This document shows positions 42,564-52,138 of a stretch of DNA of 64,000 bases, piece by piece. The notes below the pieces were generated by a model. It ran no database searches and was not told the origin of the DNA. It saw only the letters and a list, made by a program, of their open reading frames with translations. Numbering within the stretch: the first letter of the stretch is position 1; every line of letters begins with the position of its first letter. Origin of the DNA: Thauera butanivorans NBRC 103042 (lineage in GTDB: Bacteria; Pseudomonadota; Gammaproteobacteria; Burkholderiales; Rhodocyclaceae); the NCBI RefSeq assembly GCF_001591165.1, contig NZ_BCUG01000032.1:1-64000 (forward strand), written 5' to 3'. Position numbers and translations under genes: made by a program.

Positions 42564-43721
42564 TCAAACCGAATCGGACGGATCGAGCTGCAGCGCGATA
42601 TACAGCAGCAGGCAGTCGTCCAGCCGCGCCAGATCCAGCCCGCTCGACTCCCCGAGCCGGCGCAGGCGGTAGTCGAGGGTGTTGCGATGCACGCCCAGGG
42701 CGCGTGCGGCGGCGGCCGACTTCATGTCGTGCGCGAACCAGCTGGCAAGCGTGCGCCGCAGCAGGCCATCGCGGTCGTGCTGCGCCAGCCGCTGCAGCGG
42801 GCGGCGCAGTTCGTCCGCCTGCCAGCCTTCGTTCATGCCAGCCAGCAGCACGGCCAGCGTCTGGTCCGCATAGCAGTGCAAGGCACCACCACGCCGACGG
42901 CCGAGGCGCAGCACTGCGCACGCCGACTGGTAGGAGCGCGCCAGCCCGGCACGGCCCGGAAACACGCCGCCGAGCGCCAGCCGCGGCGGTGGATGGCCAT
43001 CGCGCCGAAGGCGTGCAAGCAGGGCTTCGGCGCGCTTGCGCAGCCGCTGCACCTCGTCCGGCGCCGCCGAAACCGGCAACAGCACCACCACTTCGCGCAG
43101 CGACACCGGCGCGCACAGCACGCCCGGCTCGGCCGCCAGCACACCCAGCAGACGCTGCTGCTCGGCAAGCTGGGCAGCCGCATCGGCGACTGCCGTATCG
43201 GCGGCGGCAGGATCGGATTCAAGCAGCAGCACGACGCGCGGGCGTGCCGGATCGACGCCGAGCTGGCGCGCCCAGTCTTCCAGCGCCGGGGCCGGCGCGG
43301 CCAGGCCGACGAGCTGCAGCACCAGTTCCTCGCGCAGGCGGGCATCGCGCGCGATGATCTGCATCAGCCGCGCCTGCTCGATCATGGTTTCGGCAGCCAT
43401 GCGCAGCAGTTCGGCGAACTGGCGGATGGCATCGGGTTCGCCGCTGAGCCCGATCACGCCGACGATGCCGCCTTCGGCGCGCAGCGGCAGGTTGATGCCC
43501 GGCCGTGCATCGTGCAGCCGGCGCGCCAGCACATCGTCGATCTCGACCGTGCGCCCCTGCGCCAGCACCATCATCGCGCCCTCGTGCGGGCTGCCGATGC
43601 GGGCCGCGTCGCCGCTGGCGATGATGACGCCGCGCGCGTCCATGACGTTCACGTTGGCATGCAGGATCTGCATCGTGCGATCGACGATGGACTGGGCAAG
43701 GGAGGCATCGAGCAGCAGCAT
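42564..43721 (-). CDS. CdaR-family sugar diacid regulator
   Basis: 385 residues from ATG 43721. N-terminal diacid-recognition domain (ASLAQSIVDRTMQILHANVN, ARGVIIASGDAARIGSPHEGA) over about 1-135, a GGDEF-like middle, and the C-terminal PucR-type helix-turn-helix: AAAARALGVHRNTLDYRLRR. CdaR activates glycerate, glucarate and galactarate genes in response to these acids. The nearest plausible target is glycerate kinase (37891), now separated by the island. It could also govern the adjacent tct genes. Confidence 0.85.
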   Translation of the reverse strand: MLLLDASLAQSIVDRTMQILHANVNVMDARGVIIASGDAARIGSPHEGAMMVLAQGRTVEIDDVLARRLHDARPGINLPLRAEGGIVGVIGLSGEPDAIRQFAELLRMAAETMIEQARLMQIIARDARLREELVLQLVGLAAPAPALEDWARQLGVDPARPRVVLLLESDPAAADTAVADAAAQLAEQQRLLGVLAAEPGVLCAPVSLREVVVLLPVSAAPDEVQRLRKRAEALLARLRRDGHPPPRLALGGVFPGRAGLARSYQSACAVLRLGRRRGGALHCYADQTLAVLLAGMNEGWQADELRRPLQRLAQHDRDGLLRRTLASWFAHDMKSAAAARALGVHRNTLDYRLRRLGESSGLDLARLDDCLLLYIALQLDPSDSV

Positions 43722-43828
43722 GGCGGGAACGGGGCGCGGAAGATGCCCACATGCTGCCGCGTAAGGCCGGCGCGGACAAGCCGGAGCGTCGGGACGCACC
43801 CGGCGATGCCGCCGCTGCCTGCATGAAC

Positions 43829-43868
43829 GAAAACGGCCCGGCTGGCGGACGAGCCGCCAGCCGGGCCG
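43829..43868 (-). terminator. Rho-independent terminator after tctA
   Basis: A perfect 15-bp stem (43834-43848 with 43854-43868, loop ACGAG) followed, in the minus direction, by TTTTCGTT. It lies 22 bp beyond the tctA stop. Confidence 0.85.
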
Positions 43869-43889
43869 GTCGATCGACTGCTCAGGCGA

Positions 43890-45410
43890 TCACGCGTCGG
43901 CGACAGCCGGCCTGCCGGCACGCTTGGCATTGTTCCGCCAGGTGCGATAGATCGGCAGGGCGATCATCGCTGCGATCAGGGTCCACACACCCCAGGTGAT
44001 CGGGCTGGCGAACAGGATGCCGAGGCTGCCGTCGGAAATCGACAGCGCGCGGCGCAGGTTCTGCTCCATCAGCCCGCCGAGGATGAAACCGAGCAGGATC
44101 GCCGACAGCGGGAAGTCCAGCTTGCGCAGGATGTAGCCGGCCACGCCGATGATGATCATCAGGAACAGGTCGAAGGTGGTCGCATGCACCGCATAGACGC
44201 CGATCGAGGTGATGATGGCGATCGCCGGCACCAACGCCCAGTAAGGCACGGCGAGGATCTTGGTGAAGACCTTGATCATCGGCACGTTCATGACGATCAG
44301 CATGACGTTGGCGACGAACAGCGAGGCGATCAGCCCCCAGACGATGTCGGGCTGGTTCTGGAACAGCAGCGGGCCCGGCGTGATGTTGTACAGCGTCAGC
44401 GCGCCGAGCATCACCGCGGTGGTGCCCGAACCGGGCACGCCGAGCGTCAGCATCGGCACCATGGAGCCGCAGGCCGAGGCGCTGTTGGCGGTTTCCGGCG
44501 CGGCCAGGCCGCGCAAGTCGCCCTTGCCGAACTGGTTGTCCTTGTGTGCCAGGCGCTTCTCGCTCATGTAGGCCACGGCGCTGGCCAGCGTGGCACCGGC
44601 GCCGGGCAGGATGCCGAGGCCGAAACCGATGGCGCCGCTGCGCAGGTTGGTGGCCAGCACGAAAGCGCCTTCCTTGAGGTTGAACAGCATGCGGCCGCTG
44701 GCTTCGAGGGCTTTCTGGCCGCGGTGGGTATGCTCCAGCAGCACGAGGATCTCGCTGACCGAGAACAGGCCGAGCACCAGCACCACGAACTGGATGCCGT
44801 CGGCCAGGCCCAGGCTGCCGAAGGTGAAGCGATACACGCCACTGTTGGAATCGATGCCGACGCAGGACAGGAACAGGCCGATGCAGCAGGCGATGGCAGT
44901 CTTCATCGGCCTGTTGCCGGCCATGCCGGCCAGGCAGACGATGGCGAACACCATCAGCACGAAGTATTCGGCAGGACCGAAGGCCACCGCCCACTTCGCC
45001 AGCAGCGGCGCGAAGATCACCACGCCGCAGGTGGCGATGAAGCCGCCGAGGAAGGAGCTCCAGGCCGAGATCGACAGCGCCACGCCGGCCTTGCCCTGAC
45101 GCGCCAGCGGATAGCCGTCGAGGGTGGTCATCACCGCCGAGGCTTCGCCGGGGATGTTCAGCAGGATCGAGGAAATCCGCCCGCCGTACTCGCAGCCCAG
45201 ATACACGGCGGCGAGCAGGATCAGCGCGCTTTCCGGCGGCAGGCCGAGGGCGAAGGCGATGGGGATCAGCAGCGCCACGCCGTTGATCGGACCGAGGCCC
45301 GGCAGCAGCCCGACGACGGTGCCGATCAGCGTACCGCACAGTGCGGTGAACAGGTTGTAGGGGCTGAGGGCGACACCGAAGCCCTGGCCGAGGTAGCTGA
45401 GAGTATCCAT
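43890..45410 (-). CDS. tctA: Tripartite tricarboxylate transporter, large permease TctA
   Basis: 506 residues with about 12 hydrophobic helices, the usual TctA length. Family signatures: GLLPGLGPINGVALLIP near residue 37, IPGEASAVMTTLDGYPLA near 85, and a second half with GILPGAGATLASAVAYMSEK and TLGVPGSGTTAVMLGAL. It forms the transport channel with TctB, energised by the ion gradient, taking carboxylates from the TctC binding protein. 3 nt from tctB. A strong terminator follows. Confidence 0.93.
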   Translation of the reverse strand: MDTLSYLGQGFGVALSPYNLFTALCGTLIGTVVGLLPGLGPINGVALLIPIAFALGLPPESALILLAAVYLGCEYGGRISSILLNIPGEASAVMTTLDGYPLARQGKAGVALSISAWSSFLGGFIATCGVVIFAPLLAKWAVAFGPAEYFVLMVFAIVCLAGMAGNRPMKTAIACCIGLFLSCVGIDSNSGVYRFTFGSLGLADGIQFVVLVLGLFSVSEILVLLEHTHRGQKALEASGRMLFNLKEGAFVLATNLRSGAIGFGLGILPGAGATLASAVAYMSEKRLAHKDNQFGKGDLRGLAAPETANSASACGSMVPMLTLGVPGSGTTAVMLGALTLYNITPGPLLFQNQPDIVWGLIASLFVANVMLIVMNVPMIKVFTKILAVPYWALVPAIAIITSIGVYAVHATTFDLFLMIIIGVAGYILRKLDFPLSAILLGFILGGLMEQNLRRALSISDGSLGILFASPITWGVWTLIAAMIALPIYRTWRNNAKRAGRPAVADA

Positions 45411-45413
45411 GGT

Positions 45414-45878
45414 TCAGTTCTCCAGACCGGCGAGGATGCCGAGCGGTAGCGGTACGTCGAGGGCCTTGTCGAACAGCAGGTAGAGGCCGATGGCCAGGAC
45501 CACGCCGGCAATCACGCTGGCGAGCCAGGAGCCCTCGTAGAGGCGGGCCATGACGATGCCGAACAGCATGCTCGCCGGAATGAAGCCGAGCGTTTCGAAC
45601 AGTGCGGCGTAGACCGTCAGCACCACCACGCAGCTCGTCACCTTGATCAGGACATGGCGGTCCATTGGATGGTCATGCTCGTTGGCCGGCTCGTGAGCGC
45701 CCGCCGGCTTGACGGCGATCAGATAGATCGCCCCCAGCCCCATCAGCAGCAGCAACAGCAGCGGGTAGGAACGGGGCCCCACCGGCTCGTAGGAAAACGG
45801 CGCGTGATAGTCCCAGGCAACGATGCCCAGACCTATGCAGATGAGCAGCAGCACCAGGCCGAATATACGTTGGTACAT
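45414..45878 (-). CDS. tctB: Tripartite tricarboxylate transporter, small permease TctB
   Basis: 154 residues from ATG 45878, with GAGGAA upstream. Four hydrophobic helices: IFGLVLLLICIGLGIVAW, YPLLLLLLMGLGAIYLIA, a helix around VVVLTVYAALFETLGF, and IAGVVLAIGLYLLFDKAL. A histidine-rich loop (HEPANEHDHP) separates helices 2 and 3. It partners TctA. A 17-bp perfect hairpin separates it from tctC. Confidence 0.9.
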   Translation of the reverse strand: MYQRIFGLVLLLICIGLGIVAWDYHAPFSYEPVGPRSYPLLLLLLMGLGAIYLIAVKPAGAHEPANEHDHPMDRHVLIKVTSCVVVLTVYAALFETLGFIPASMLFGIVMARLYEGSWLASVIAGVVLAIGLYLLFDKALDVPLPLGILAGLEN

Positions 45879-45967
45879 GATGAGGGATTCCTCGTGATGG
45901 ATTTCCTGCCGGGATGGCGATGGCGTGAACGACACGCTCTCCCGGGAACCATGTGCTACAGGATTCC

Positions 45968-46007
45968 GGGGCAGCCGCCATCGCCGGACAGCGATGGCGG
46001 CTGCCCC
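45968..46007 (-). terminator. 17-bp perfect hairpin between tctC and tctB
   Basis: 45968-45984 pairs exactly with 45991-46007 around a 6-nt loop. It follows the tctC stop by about 9 nt but has no T-run. It probably protects or partly terminates the tctC message so that the binding protein is made in excess. Confidence 0.7.
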
Positions 46008-46015
46008 GATCGGCC

Positions 46016-46996
46016 TTACTGGATCAGATTGAATTCCTTCGCCAGTTTCCTGTACTCGGCAACCTGGTTCTTGACGTAGGCATCCAGTTCGTCACCGGTC
46101 ATGGAGAACGGATAGAGCTCGCGCTGCTCGCGCAGCTTGGCGAATTCTTCCGAAGCGAGCAGCTGGTCGAACGCGTTCTTCCACCAGGCGTAGGCCTCGT
46201 CGCTGACCTTGGGGCCGACATAGAAGCCGCGGATCACCGGCCAGGACACGTCGTAGCCCTGCTCCTTGGCGGTGGGGATCTGGGATGCGATCTCGCCCGG
46301 CAGGCGCTCGTCGGAGAACACCGCGAGCAAGCGCATGTCCCCGCTTGCGATGTGCGGCACCGAGTCGGAGATGTCGGTACTGGCAACATGGATGTGCCCG
46401 CCGAGCAGGGAAGTGGCCAGTTCGCCGCCGCCTTCCATCGCCACGTAGCGCATCTTGCGCGGATCGATGCCGGCAGCGCGGGCGATCAGCGCGGTCTGCA
46501 TCCAGTCCTGGCTGCCGACGGTGCCACCGGAGCCGATCACCACCTTGCCCGGATCGGCCTTGATCGCGGCGACGAGGTCATCCAGGTTCTTGTAGGGAGA
46601 GTCGCTGCGCACGGCAAGGGCGCCGTAGCTGGTGCCGACCCCGGCCAGCCACTTCACCGCGTTTTCGTCGAAGCGGCCGAACTTGCCCTGGGCCAGGTTC
46701 AGCAGCGAGCCACTGGAGAAGGCCGTGATGGTGCCAGCCTCGGCCGGACGCTGGGCAACCACCGCGTTGTAGGCCACCGCGCCGACGCCGCCGGGCATGT
46801 AGGTGACGCGCATCGGCGACGTCAGCAGCTTGCTCTCGACCAGCGCGGTCTGCGCCAGCTTGCAGGTCAGGTCGAATCCGCCGCCAGGGGCGGCCGGGGC
46901 GATGCATTCGGGCCGCTTCGGCTCGGAGGCCAGGGCCTGGCCGGCAATGGTCAGGCAAGCGGCTGCCAGGGTGGCACGGATCAGGGTAGTTTTCAT
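46016..46996 (-). CDS. tctC: Tripartite tricarboxylate transporter substrate-binding protein TctC (Bug family)
   Basis: 326 residues from ATG 46996, with AGGAG upstream. Signal peptide at 1-23 (ATLAAACLTIAGQALASE). Bug/TctC features: CIAPAAPGGGFDLTCKLAQ near the start, YMPGGVGAVAYNAV, IGSGGTVGSQDWMQTALI and VSWPVIRGFYVGP. It captures a carboxylate in the periplasm. The ligand (citrate, tricarballylate or another acid) cannot be read from sequence. First gene of the tct operon, divergent from the two-component genes. Confidence 0.92.
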   Translation of the reverse strand: MKTTLIRATLAAACLTIAGQALASEPKRPECIAPAAPGGGFDLTCKLAQTALVESKLLTSPMRVTYMPGGVGAVAYNAVVAQRPAEAGTITAFSSGSLLNLAQGKFGRFDENAVKWLAGVGTSYGALAVRSDSPYKNLDDLVAAIKADPGKVVIGSGGTVGSQDWMQTALIARAAGIDPRKMRYVAMEGGGELATSLLGGHIHVASTDISDSVPHIASGDMRLLAVFSDERLPGEIASQIPTAKEQGYDVSWPVIRGFYVGPKVSDEAYAWWKNAFDQLLASEEFAKLREQRELYPFSMTGDELDAYVKNQVAEYRKLAKEFNLIQ

Positions 46997-47508
46997 GATG
47001 TTGTCTCCTATGTGTTTATATGTGACCCAGGCTTCATCAGCTCGGCAGGCCATCTGATGGTCGGGCGCTGTCCGTCTCTCTTGCAGATGAAACAACCCCG
47101 TCTGAATGCCTTTGGCATGCAGACTGGTAATTCGTCAGTGCGTCGCTTGGAATGGGTGCTGAATGCCGGTGCTGCGGGCCTCCGGGGCCTCCGGGGCCAC
47201 CGGCGCGCTGCCCGCGAAAGCGGCTTCGCCCGGCGGCACGAACACCGTGCCCGCCGTGGCCGGGCAGCTCAGCCACAGGGTCGGCAATACCGGACGCAGG
47301 GCAGCGGTCATGCAGGTCTCCTCTCTTTTTTGTCATACCCGCGCATCGTCCGCGCGGGCCGTGTGCAGGGCAGTTCGAGCCGTCCTTTCACACGCTGCTA
47401 GGCTAGGGGCCTTGGCTTTCGCCAAGCTTTCACATCCGAAAGTTTTTGGCAGGCCGGACCGGGCGCTACACTGCGCGCTTCTGACGAGCTTCGTGGCAGG
47501 AGGTGGCC
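46997..47508. other. Divergent promoter region between tctC and the response regulator
   Basis: 512 bp with no credible gene. It contains an AT-rich patch (TTTATATGTG, about 47017) near tctC that may be its promoter, small hairpins (CTTGGC/GCCAAG at 47411-47426) and the plus-strand promoter described separately. Confidence 0.5.
47445..47472 (+). promoter_or_regulatory. Candidate sigma-70 promoter of the two-component operon
   Basis: TTTGGC (47445-47450), a 16-nt spacer and TACACT (47467-47472), about 37 bp before the response regulator start. Confidence 0.4.
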
Positions 47509-48180
47509 GTGCGGATTCTGCTGGTCGAAGACCATCCGCAACTGGCGGAGAGCATCGCCCAGGCGCTGAAGGGCGCCGGCTGGACGGTAGACGTGCTGCA
47601 TGACGGCGTGGCCGCCGATCTGGCCCTGGCCAACGGGGGTTATGCGCTGGCGATCCTCGACGTCGGCCTGCCGCGGCGCGACGGCTTCCAGGTGCTGGCC
47701 CACCTGCGCGAACGCGGCGAGACGCTGCCCGTACTGATGCTGACCGCCCGCGGCGAAGTCAGCGACCGCGTCCGCGGCCTCAATCTGGGCGCCGACGATT
47801 ACCTGGCCAAGCCTTTCGAGCTGTCCGAGCTGGAAGCACGCGTCAAGGCGCTGCTGCGCCGTTCGCGCCAGGGAGGAAATCGCCAGCAGCGCTGCGGCGC
47901 CCTGGTCTACGACCTGGACACCTTGCGTTTCAGCCTGCACGGAGCGACGCTGGCGCTGACCGCGCGCGAGCAGGCAGTGCTGGAAGCGCTGCTCGCCCGT
48001 CCCGGACGGGTGATGAGCAAGGAGCAACTGGCCTCCCAGGTATTCGGCCTCGACGAGGAGGCCAGCCCCGACGCCATCGAGATCTACATCCACCGGGTAC
48101 GCAAGAAACTCGAAGGCAGCGGCGTACACATCGTCACTTTCCGCGGCCTGGGCTACCTGCTGAAGGCAGCCGATGGCTGA
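47509..48180 (+). CDS. OmpR-family response regulator (TctD-like)
   Basis: 223 residues from GTG 47509, chosen because AGGAGG sits 5 nt upstream (a GTG at 47503 overlaps that site). Receiver domain at 1-115: RILLVEDHP acidic pocket, AILDVGLPRRDG with phospho-Asp near residue 51, and Lys in DDYLAKPFELSE. A winged-helix domain follows (SKEQLASQVFGL and TFRGLGYLLK). It probably activates the divergent tct operon when a carboxylate is sensed. Overlaps the kinase gene by 8 nt. Confidence 0.9.
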   Translation: MRILLVEDHPQLAESIAQALKGAGWTVDVLHDGVAADLALANGGYALAILDVGLPRRDGFQVLAHLRERGETLPVLMLTARGEVSDRVRGLNLGADDYLAKPFELSELEARVKALLRRSRQGGNRQQRCGALVYDLDTLRFSLHGATLALTAREQAVLEALLARPGRVMSKEQLASQVFGLDEEASPDAIEIYIHRVRKKLEGSGVHIVTFRGLGYLLKAADG

Positions 48181-49573
48181 GCACGGCAGCCTGCGGGGGC
48201 GCCTGCTACGGCGCCTGTCGCTGCTGCTGGCGCTGATCCTGCTGGCAAGCAGCCTGAGTGCGTACTGGAGCGCCCGCCGCGCCGCCGACACCGCCTACGA
48301 CCGCACCCTGCTGGCCTCGGCGCGCGCGGTGGGCGACGGCCTGCACAGCAACGACGGCCGGCTGCAGGCCAACGTGCCCTACGTGGCCCTGGACACTTTC
48401 GCCTACGACAGCGCCGGGCGCATCTACTACCAGGTGCTGGGCACGGACGGCGAACTGGTGTCCGGCTACGAGGATCTGCCCGCAGCGCCGCCGGGCACGC
48501 CGCGCACCGACGACTACCCGGCCCTGGCGCGCTTCTACGATGGCGTCTATCGCGGCCAGGGCGTGCGCGTGGTGAGCCTGCTGCAGCCGGTCAGCGAACC
48601 GGGCTTCAAGGGCATGGCGGAAATCCGCGTCGCCGAGACCCGGGGCGCACGCGAACGCATGGCGCGCGAACTGCTGATCGGCACGCTGTGGCGCATGGGC
48701 CTGCTGGCGGTGACCGCGCTGATCCTGGTGTGGCTGGCGGTGAGCGCCGCCCTGCGGCCGCTGGAGCGCCTGCGCACCGCGCTGGCGGAACGCACGAACA
48801 ACGACCTGCGGCCACTGCCCGATGCCGGCCTGCCGCGTGAACTGCACCCGCTGGTGGCTGCGCTGAACCAGTTCAATGCCCGCCTGCGCGGCCTGTTCGA
48901 GCGCCAGTCGCAGTTCATCACCGAAGCCGCCCATGAACTGCGCACGCCGCTGGCCGCGCTCAAGGCGCGCATCACGCTGGGCCTGCGCGCCGAGCAGCCG
49001 GAAGCATGGCGCCAAACCCTGGAACAGGCTGCGCAGCACGGCGACGACCTGACCCGCCTCGCCAACCAGCTGCTTTCGCTCGGACGCATCGAAAGCGGGG
49101 CGCGGGCGATCAGCGAAGGCGGAGCACAGCGCATCGACCTGAGCCTGCTGACCCGCGAACTGGCGCTGGCGCTCGCCCCGCTGGCCCATGAGCGCGGTGT
49201 CGCGCTGGCACTGGAGGCCGACCAGCCGGTGTGGGTGGACGGCGAGCCCGTCCTGCTCAACGAGTTGCTCAACAACCTGATCGACAATGCCCTGGCCCAC
49301 ACGCCGGCCGGCAGCAACCTGGTGCTGCGGGTGCAGGCGCCGGCAGTGCTGGAGGTGGAGGACGACGGCCCCGGCATTCCCGAAGCGGACCGCGAGCGGG
49401 TGTTCGAGCGCTTCTACCGGCGCGGCACGCGGGAAGGCGGTGCGGGCCTGGGCCTGGCCATCGTCGGCGAGATCTGCCGCGCGCACGGCGCGACGATCAG
49501 CCTGCATCAAGGGACGCCGAACGGGTTGCGGGTACGGGTAGAGTTTCCCGCGCAGGCGGCCAAGCAGCCTTGA
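48173..49573 (+). CDS. Sensor histidine kinase (TctE-like)
   Basis: 466 residues. TM1 at about 15-33, a periplasmic 2CSK_N-type sensor domain to about 165, and TM2 near 172-190. A HAMP-like linker is followed by HisKA with phospho-His in FITEAAHELRTPLAALKAR (near 257). The ATPase domain has LLNNLIDNALAHTP, DDGPGIPEADRERVFERF and GAGLGLAIVGEI. It senses an external acid and phosphorylates the upstream regulator. Confidence 0.9.
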   Translation: MAEHGSLRGRLLRRLSLLLALILLASSLSAYWSARRAADTAYDRTLLASARAVGDGLHSNDGRLQANVPYVALDTFAYDSAGRIYYQVLGTDGELVSGYEDLPAAPPGTPRTDDYPALARFYDGVYRGQGVRVVSLLQPVSEPGFKGMAEIRVAETRGARERMARELLIGTLWRMGLLAVTALILVWLAVSAALRPLERLRTALAERTNNDLRPLPDAGLPRELHPLVAALNQFNARLRGLFERQSQFITEAAHELRTPLAALKARITLGLRAEQPEAWRQTLEQAAQHGDDLTRLANQLLSLGRIESGARAISEGGAQRIDLSLLTRELALALAPLAHERGVALALEADQPVWVDGEPVLLNELLNNLIDNALAHTPAGSNLVLRVQAPAVLEVEDDGPGIPEADRERVFERFYRRGTREGGAGLGLAIVGEICRAHGATISLHQGTPNGLRVRVEFPAQAAKQP

Positions 49574-49913
49574 GCGTCGCCGGGACACCGGCGACGGCGG
49601 CGAAACACAGCATGCAGGCGCGCCCGGCATCCCGAAAACACGCAACTCCCGCTTTCGGCACGCCGCAGCCAGCCGCCAAGCTGCGTCCAAATGTTAAGGC
49701 GCCAGGCGCGGGCCGGGCGCGAAAGCCGCCGCGCCTGCCGCCAGTGTCCGCGGGAACGCCGCCGGCACGGCCTGCCGCACGGCCTCGAGGCTGAAACAAG
49801 TCGTCACGCTGAGCGCGGAGTTTTCCGCCCGCGCCGTGTTCCCATCCATGGACTCAGCGATCGGGGGAACGCGGTGTTCCCGCCGACCAACGGACACGAG
49901 ACAGGAGTACAGC
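49574..49913. other. Intergenic stretch after the sensor kinase
   Basis: 340 bp. An 8-bp hairpin (GTCGCCGG/CCGGCGAC, 49576-49595) just after the kinase stop is terminator-like but has no T-run. No gene or RNA recognised in the rest. Confidence 0.45.
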
Positions 49914-50132
49914 ATGAAGATCCACAGCCTGATTCCCGCCATTCTGATCACCATCGCCGCAACGGGTTGTGCGACCTGGGACAACATGTCCTCGCGTGAA
50001 AAGAGCGCCGTCACCGGCGCCGCGGTCGGCGGCGTGGCAGGCGCGGTCATCACCGACGGCGGCGTCCTCGGCACCGTGGGCGGCGCGGCCATCGGCGGCG
50101 TCATCGGCGATCAGGTCGGCAAGAAGAAGTAG
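49914..50132 (+). CDS. Glycine-zipper lipoprotein (OsmB-like)
   Basis: 72 residues with lipobox AATGC (ILITIAATGCATWD), so a lipid-anchored envelope protein. The mature part is a glycine-zipper repeat (AAVGGVAGAVITDGGVLG, then VGGAAIGGVIGDQVG), ending KKK. AGGAG precedes the ATG. Such small lipoproteins are induced by osmotic or envelope stress. Confidence 0.8.
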   Translation: MKIHSLIPAILITIAATGCATWDNMSSREKSAVTGAAVGGVAGAVITDGGVLGTVGGAAIGGVIGDQVGKKK

Positions 50133-50463
50133 GTCCACACATCATCGCAGGGGCGGTCCCGGGGATCGGCCCTGCGGCTGCACTCGGCTGCCGGCACCGC
50201 ATCGACCACACCTCATCGGCCATCGCCGACCGCTCCCGGCCAACCGCTCCTTTCTCCCTTTCTCCCTTTCTCCTCTGCTCCCGCCGTGGAGCCGCCTCGG
50301 GCATCGGCGCCCCCGCCTGGCGCCGATGCCCATTTTCTTGCCCGTTCCACGCCGCCGCTACCCGCACGGCGCCACGGCAGCCCGTCGCATCCTTGGTAGA
50401 ATCGCCACCGCCCCGCCTCGCACCATTGCGCGCAGGCGGTTTTCTTTTCGCTGACGAATCCCG
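50133..50463. other. Intergenic stretch with pyrimidine repeat, before prfC
   Basis: 331 bp. Contains a TTTCTCCC-type tandem polypyrimidine run at about 50250-50275 and the terminator at 50299-50338. A small RNA ending at that terminator is possible but not supported further. Confidence 0.4.
50299..50338 (+). terminator. Rho-independent terminator
   Basis: A 13-bp perfect stem (50299-50311 with 50319-50331, 7-nt loop) followed by ATTTTCTT. It would end transcripts from the glycine-zipper lipoprotein gene or an undetected small RNA before prfC. Confidence 0.8.
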
Positions 50464-52086
50464 ATGACGACCACCCCCTTCCCGCCCGAGCTGCTGCGCG
50501 ACGTCGAAAAGCGCCGCACCTTCGCCATCATTTCCCACCCCGACGCGGGCAAGACCACGCTGACCGAGAAGCTGCTGCTGTTCGGCGGCGCGATCCAGCT
50601 CGCCGGCACGGTGAAGGCGCGCAAGTCCGCCCGCCACGCCACCTCGGACTGGATGGAAGTGGAGAAGCAGCGCGGCATCTCGGTGACCAGCTCGGTGATG
50701 CAGTTCGAGTACCAGGGCCACACCATCAACCTGCTCGACACGCCGGGCCACGAGGATTTCTCGGAAGACACCTACCGCGTGCTGACCGCGGTCGATGCCG
50801 CGGTGATGGTGATCGACGCCGCCAAGGGCGTGGAAGCGCAGACGATCAAGCTGCTCAACGTCTGCCGCATGCGCAACACGCCGATCATCACCTTCGTCAA
50901 CAAGCTCGACCGCGAAGTGCGCGAGCCTTTCGACCTGCTCGCCGAAATCGAGGGCGTGCTGAAGATCACCTGCGCGCCGGTGACCTGGCCGCTGGGCATG
51001 GGCAAGGCTTTCCGCGGCGTCTACCACCTGCTGCAGAAGCAGGTGCTGACCTTCACGCCGGGCGAGGAACGCCGCAGCGACGGCGAGATCATCAAGGGCC
51101 TGGACAATGCCGAGCTCGACAGCCGCTTCCCGCTGGAGATCGGCCAGTTGCGCGAGGACGTGGAACTGATCGACGGCGCCTCGCCGCCCTTCGAGCTCGA
51201 TGAATTCCTCGCCGGCCAACAGACACCGGTATTCTTCGGCTCCGGGATCAACAATTTCGGCGTGCAGGAGATCCTGCAGGCACTGATCGACTGGGCGCCG
51301 CCGCCGCAGCCCCGCATTGCGGGCACCCAGCCCGAAGGCACGCGCATGGTGCAGCCGGCCGAACCGGCCTTCACCGGCTTCGTGTTCAAGATCCAGGCCA
51401 ACATGGATCCCAAGCACCGCGACCGCATCGCCTTCTTCCGCATCTGCTCGGGGCGCTACAGCTCGGGCATGAAGGTCAGGCACGTGCGCGCCGGCCGCGA
51501 CATGAAGCTCGCCAACGCGCTGACCTTCATGGCCAACGAGCGCGTGATCATGGAAGACGGCGTCGCCGGCGACATCATCGGCATCCACAACCACGGCCAG
51601 CTGCAGATCGGCGACACCCTGAGCGAAGGCGAGAACATCGGCTTCAAGGGCATTCCGTACTTCTCGCCCGAACTGTTCCGTGCCGCCCGCCTGCGCGACC
51701 CGCTCAAGTCCAAGCAGTTGCAGAAAGGCCTGCAGGAACTGGGCGAGGAGGGCGCAATCCAGGTCTTCGAGCTGGAAGGCGGCCAGATGCTGCTGGGTGC
51801 CGTCGGCGTGCTGCAGTTCGAGATCGTCGCCCAGCGCCTGAAGGACGAATACAAGGTCGACGCGATCTTCGAGCCGGCCGACATCCACACCGCGCGCTGG
51901 CTGACCTTTCCGGACGATGTCACCCGCCGCAACTTCGAGCGCGAGCAAGCCCTGCGGCTGGGCAAGGACATCGACGGCAACCCGGTGTACCTGGCAAGCA
52001 GCCGCTACAACCTCGAAGTGACGGCGGAAAAATGGCCCAAGGTCACATTCCACGCCACCCGCGAGCACGGCCAGGTGCTGGCCTGA
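50464..52086 (+). CDS. prfC: Peptide chain release factor 3
   Basis: 540 residues, near the usual 530. Translational GTPase: [20 protein letters not shown] (P-loop), [12 protein letters not shown] (switch I), [14 protein letters not shown], and [16 protein letters not shown] (NKxD). Domains II and III follow. RF3 releases RF1/RF2 from the ribosome after peptide hydrolysis, using GTP. The NKLDR and GHEDF motifs, together with the RF3-specific [15 protein letters not shown]-type C-terminal region, separate it from EF-G. Confidence 0.96.
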   Translation: MTTTPFPPELLRDVEKRRTFAIISHPDAGKTTLTEKLLLFGGAIQLAGTVKARKSARHATSDWMEVEKQRGISVTSSVMQFEYQGHTINLLDTPGHEDFSEDTYRVLTAVDAAVMVIDAAKGVEAQTIKLLNVCRMRNTPIITFVNKLDREVREPFDLLAEIEGVLKITCAPVTWPLGMGKAFRGVYHLLQKQVLTFTPGEERRSDGEIIKGLDNAELDSRFPLEIGQLREDVELIDGASPPFELDEFLAGQQTPVFFGSGINNFGVQEILQALIDWAPPPQPRIAGTQPEGTRMVQPAEPAFTGFVFKIQANMDPKHRDRIAFFRICSGRYSSGMKVRHVRAGRDMKLANALTFMANERVIMEDGVAGDIIGIHNHGQLQIGDTLSEGENIGFKGIPYFSPELFRAARLRDPLKSKQLQKGLQELGEEGAIQVFELEGGQMLLGAVGVLQFEIVAQRLKDEYKVDAIFEPADIHTARWLTFPDDVTRRNFEREQALRLGKDIDGNPVYLASSRYNLEVTAEKWPKVTFHATREHGQVLA

Positions 52087-52138
52087 TCAGCCGCCGGCGC
52101 CGGCAGGCCGCGATCCCCGTCCGGGGCGGCCAGCCGCC

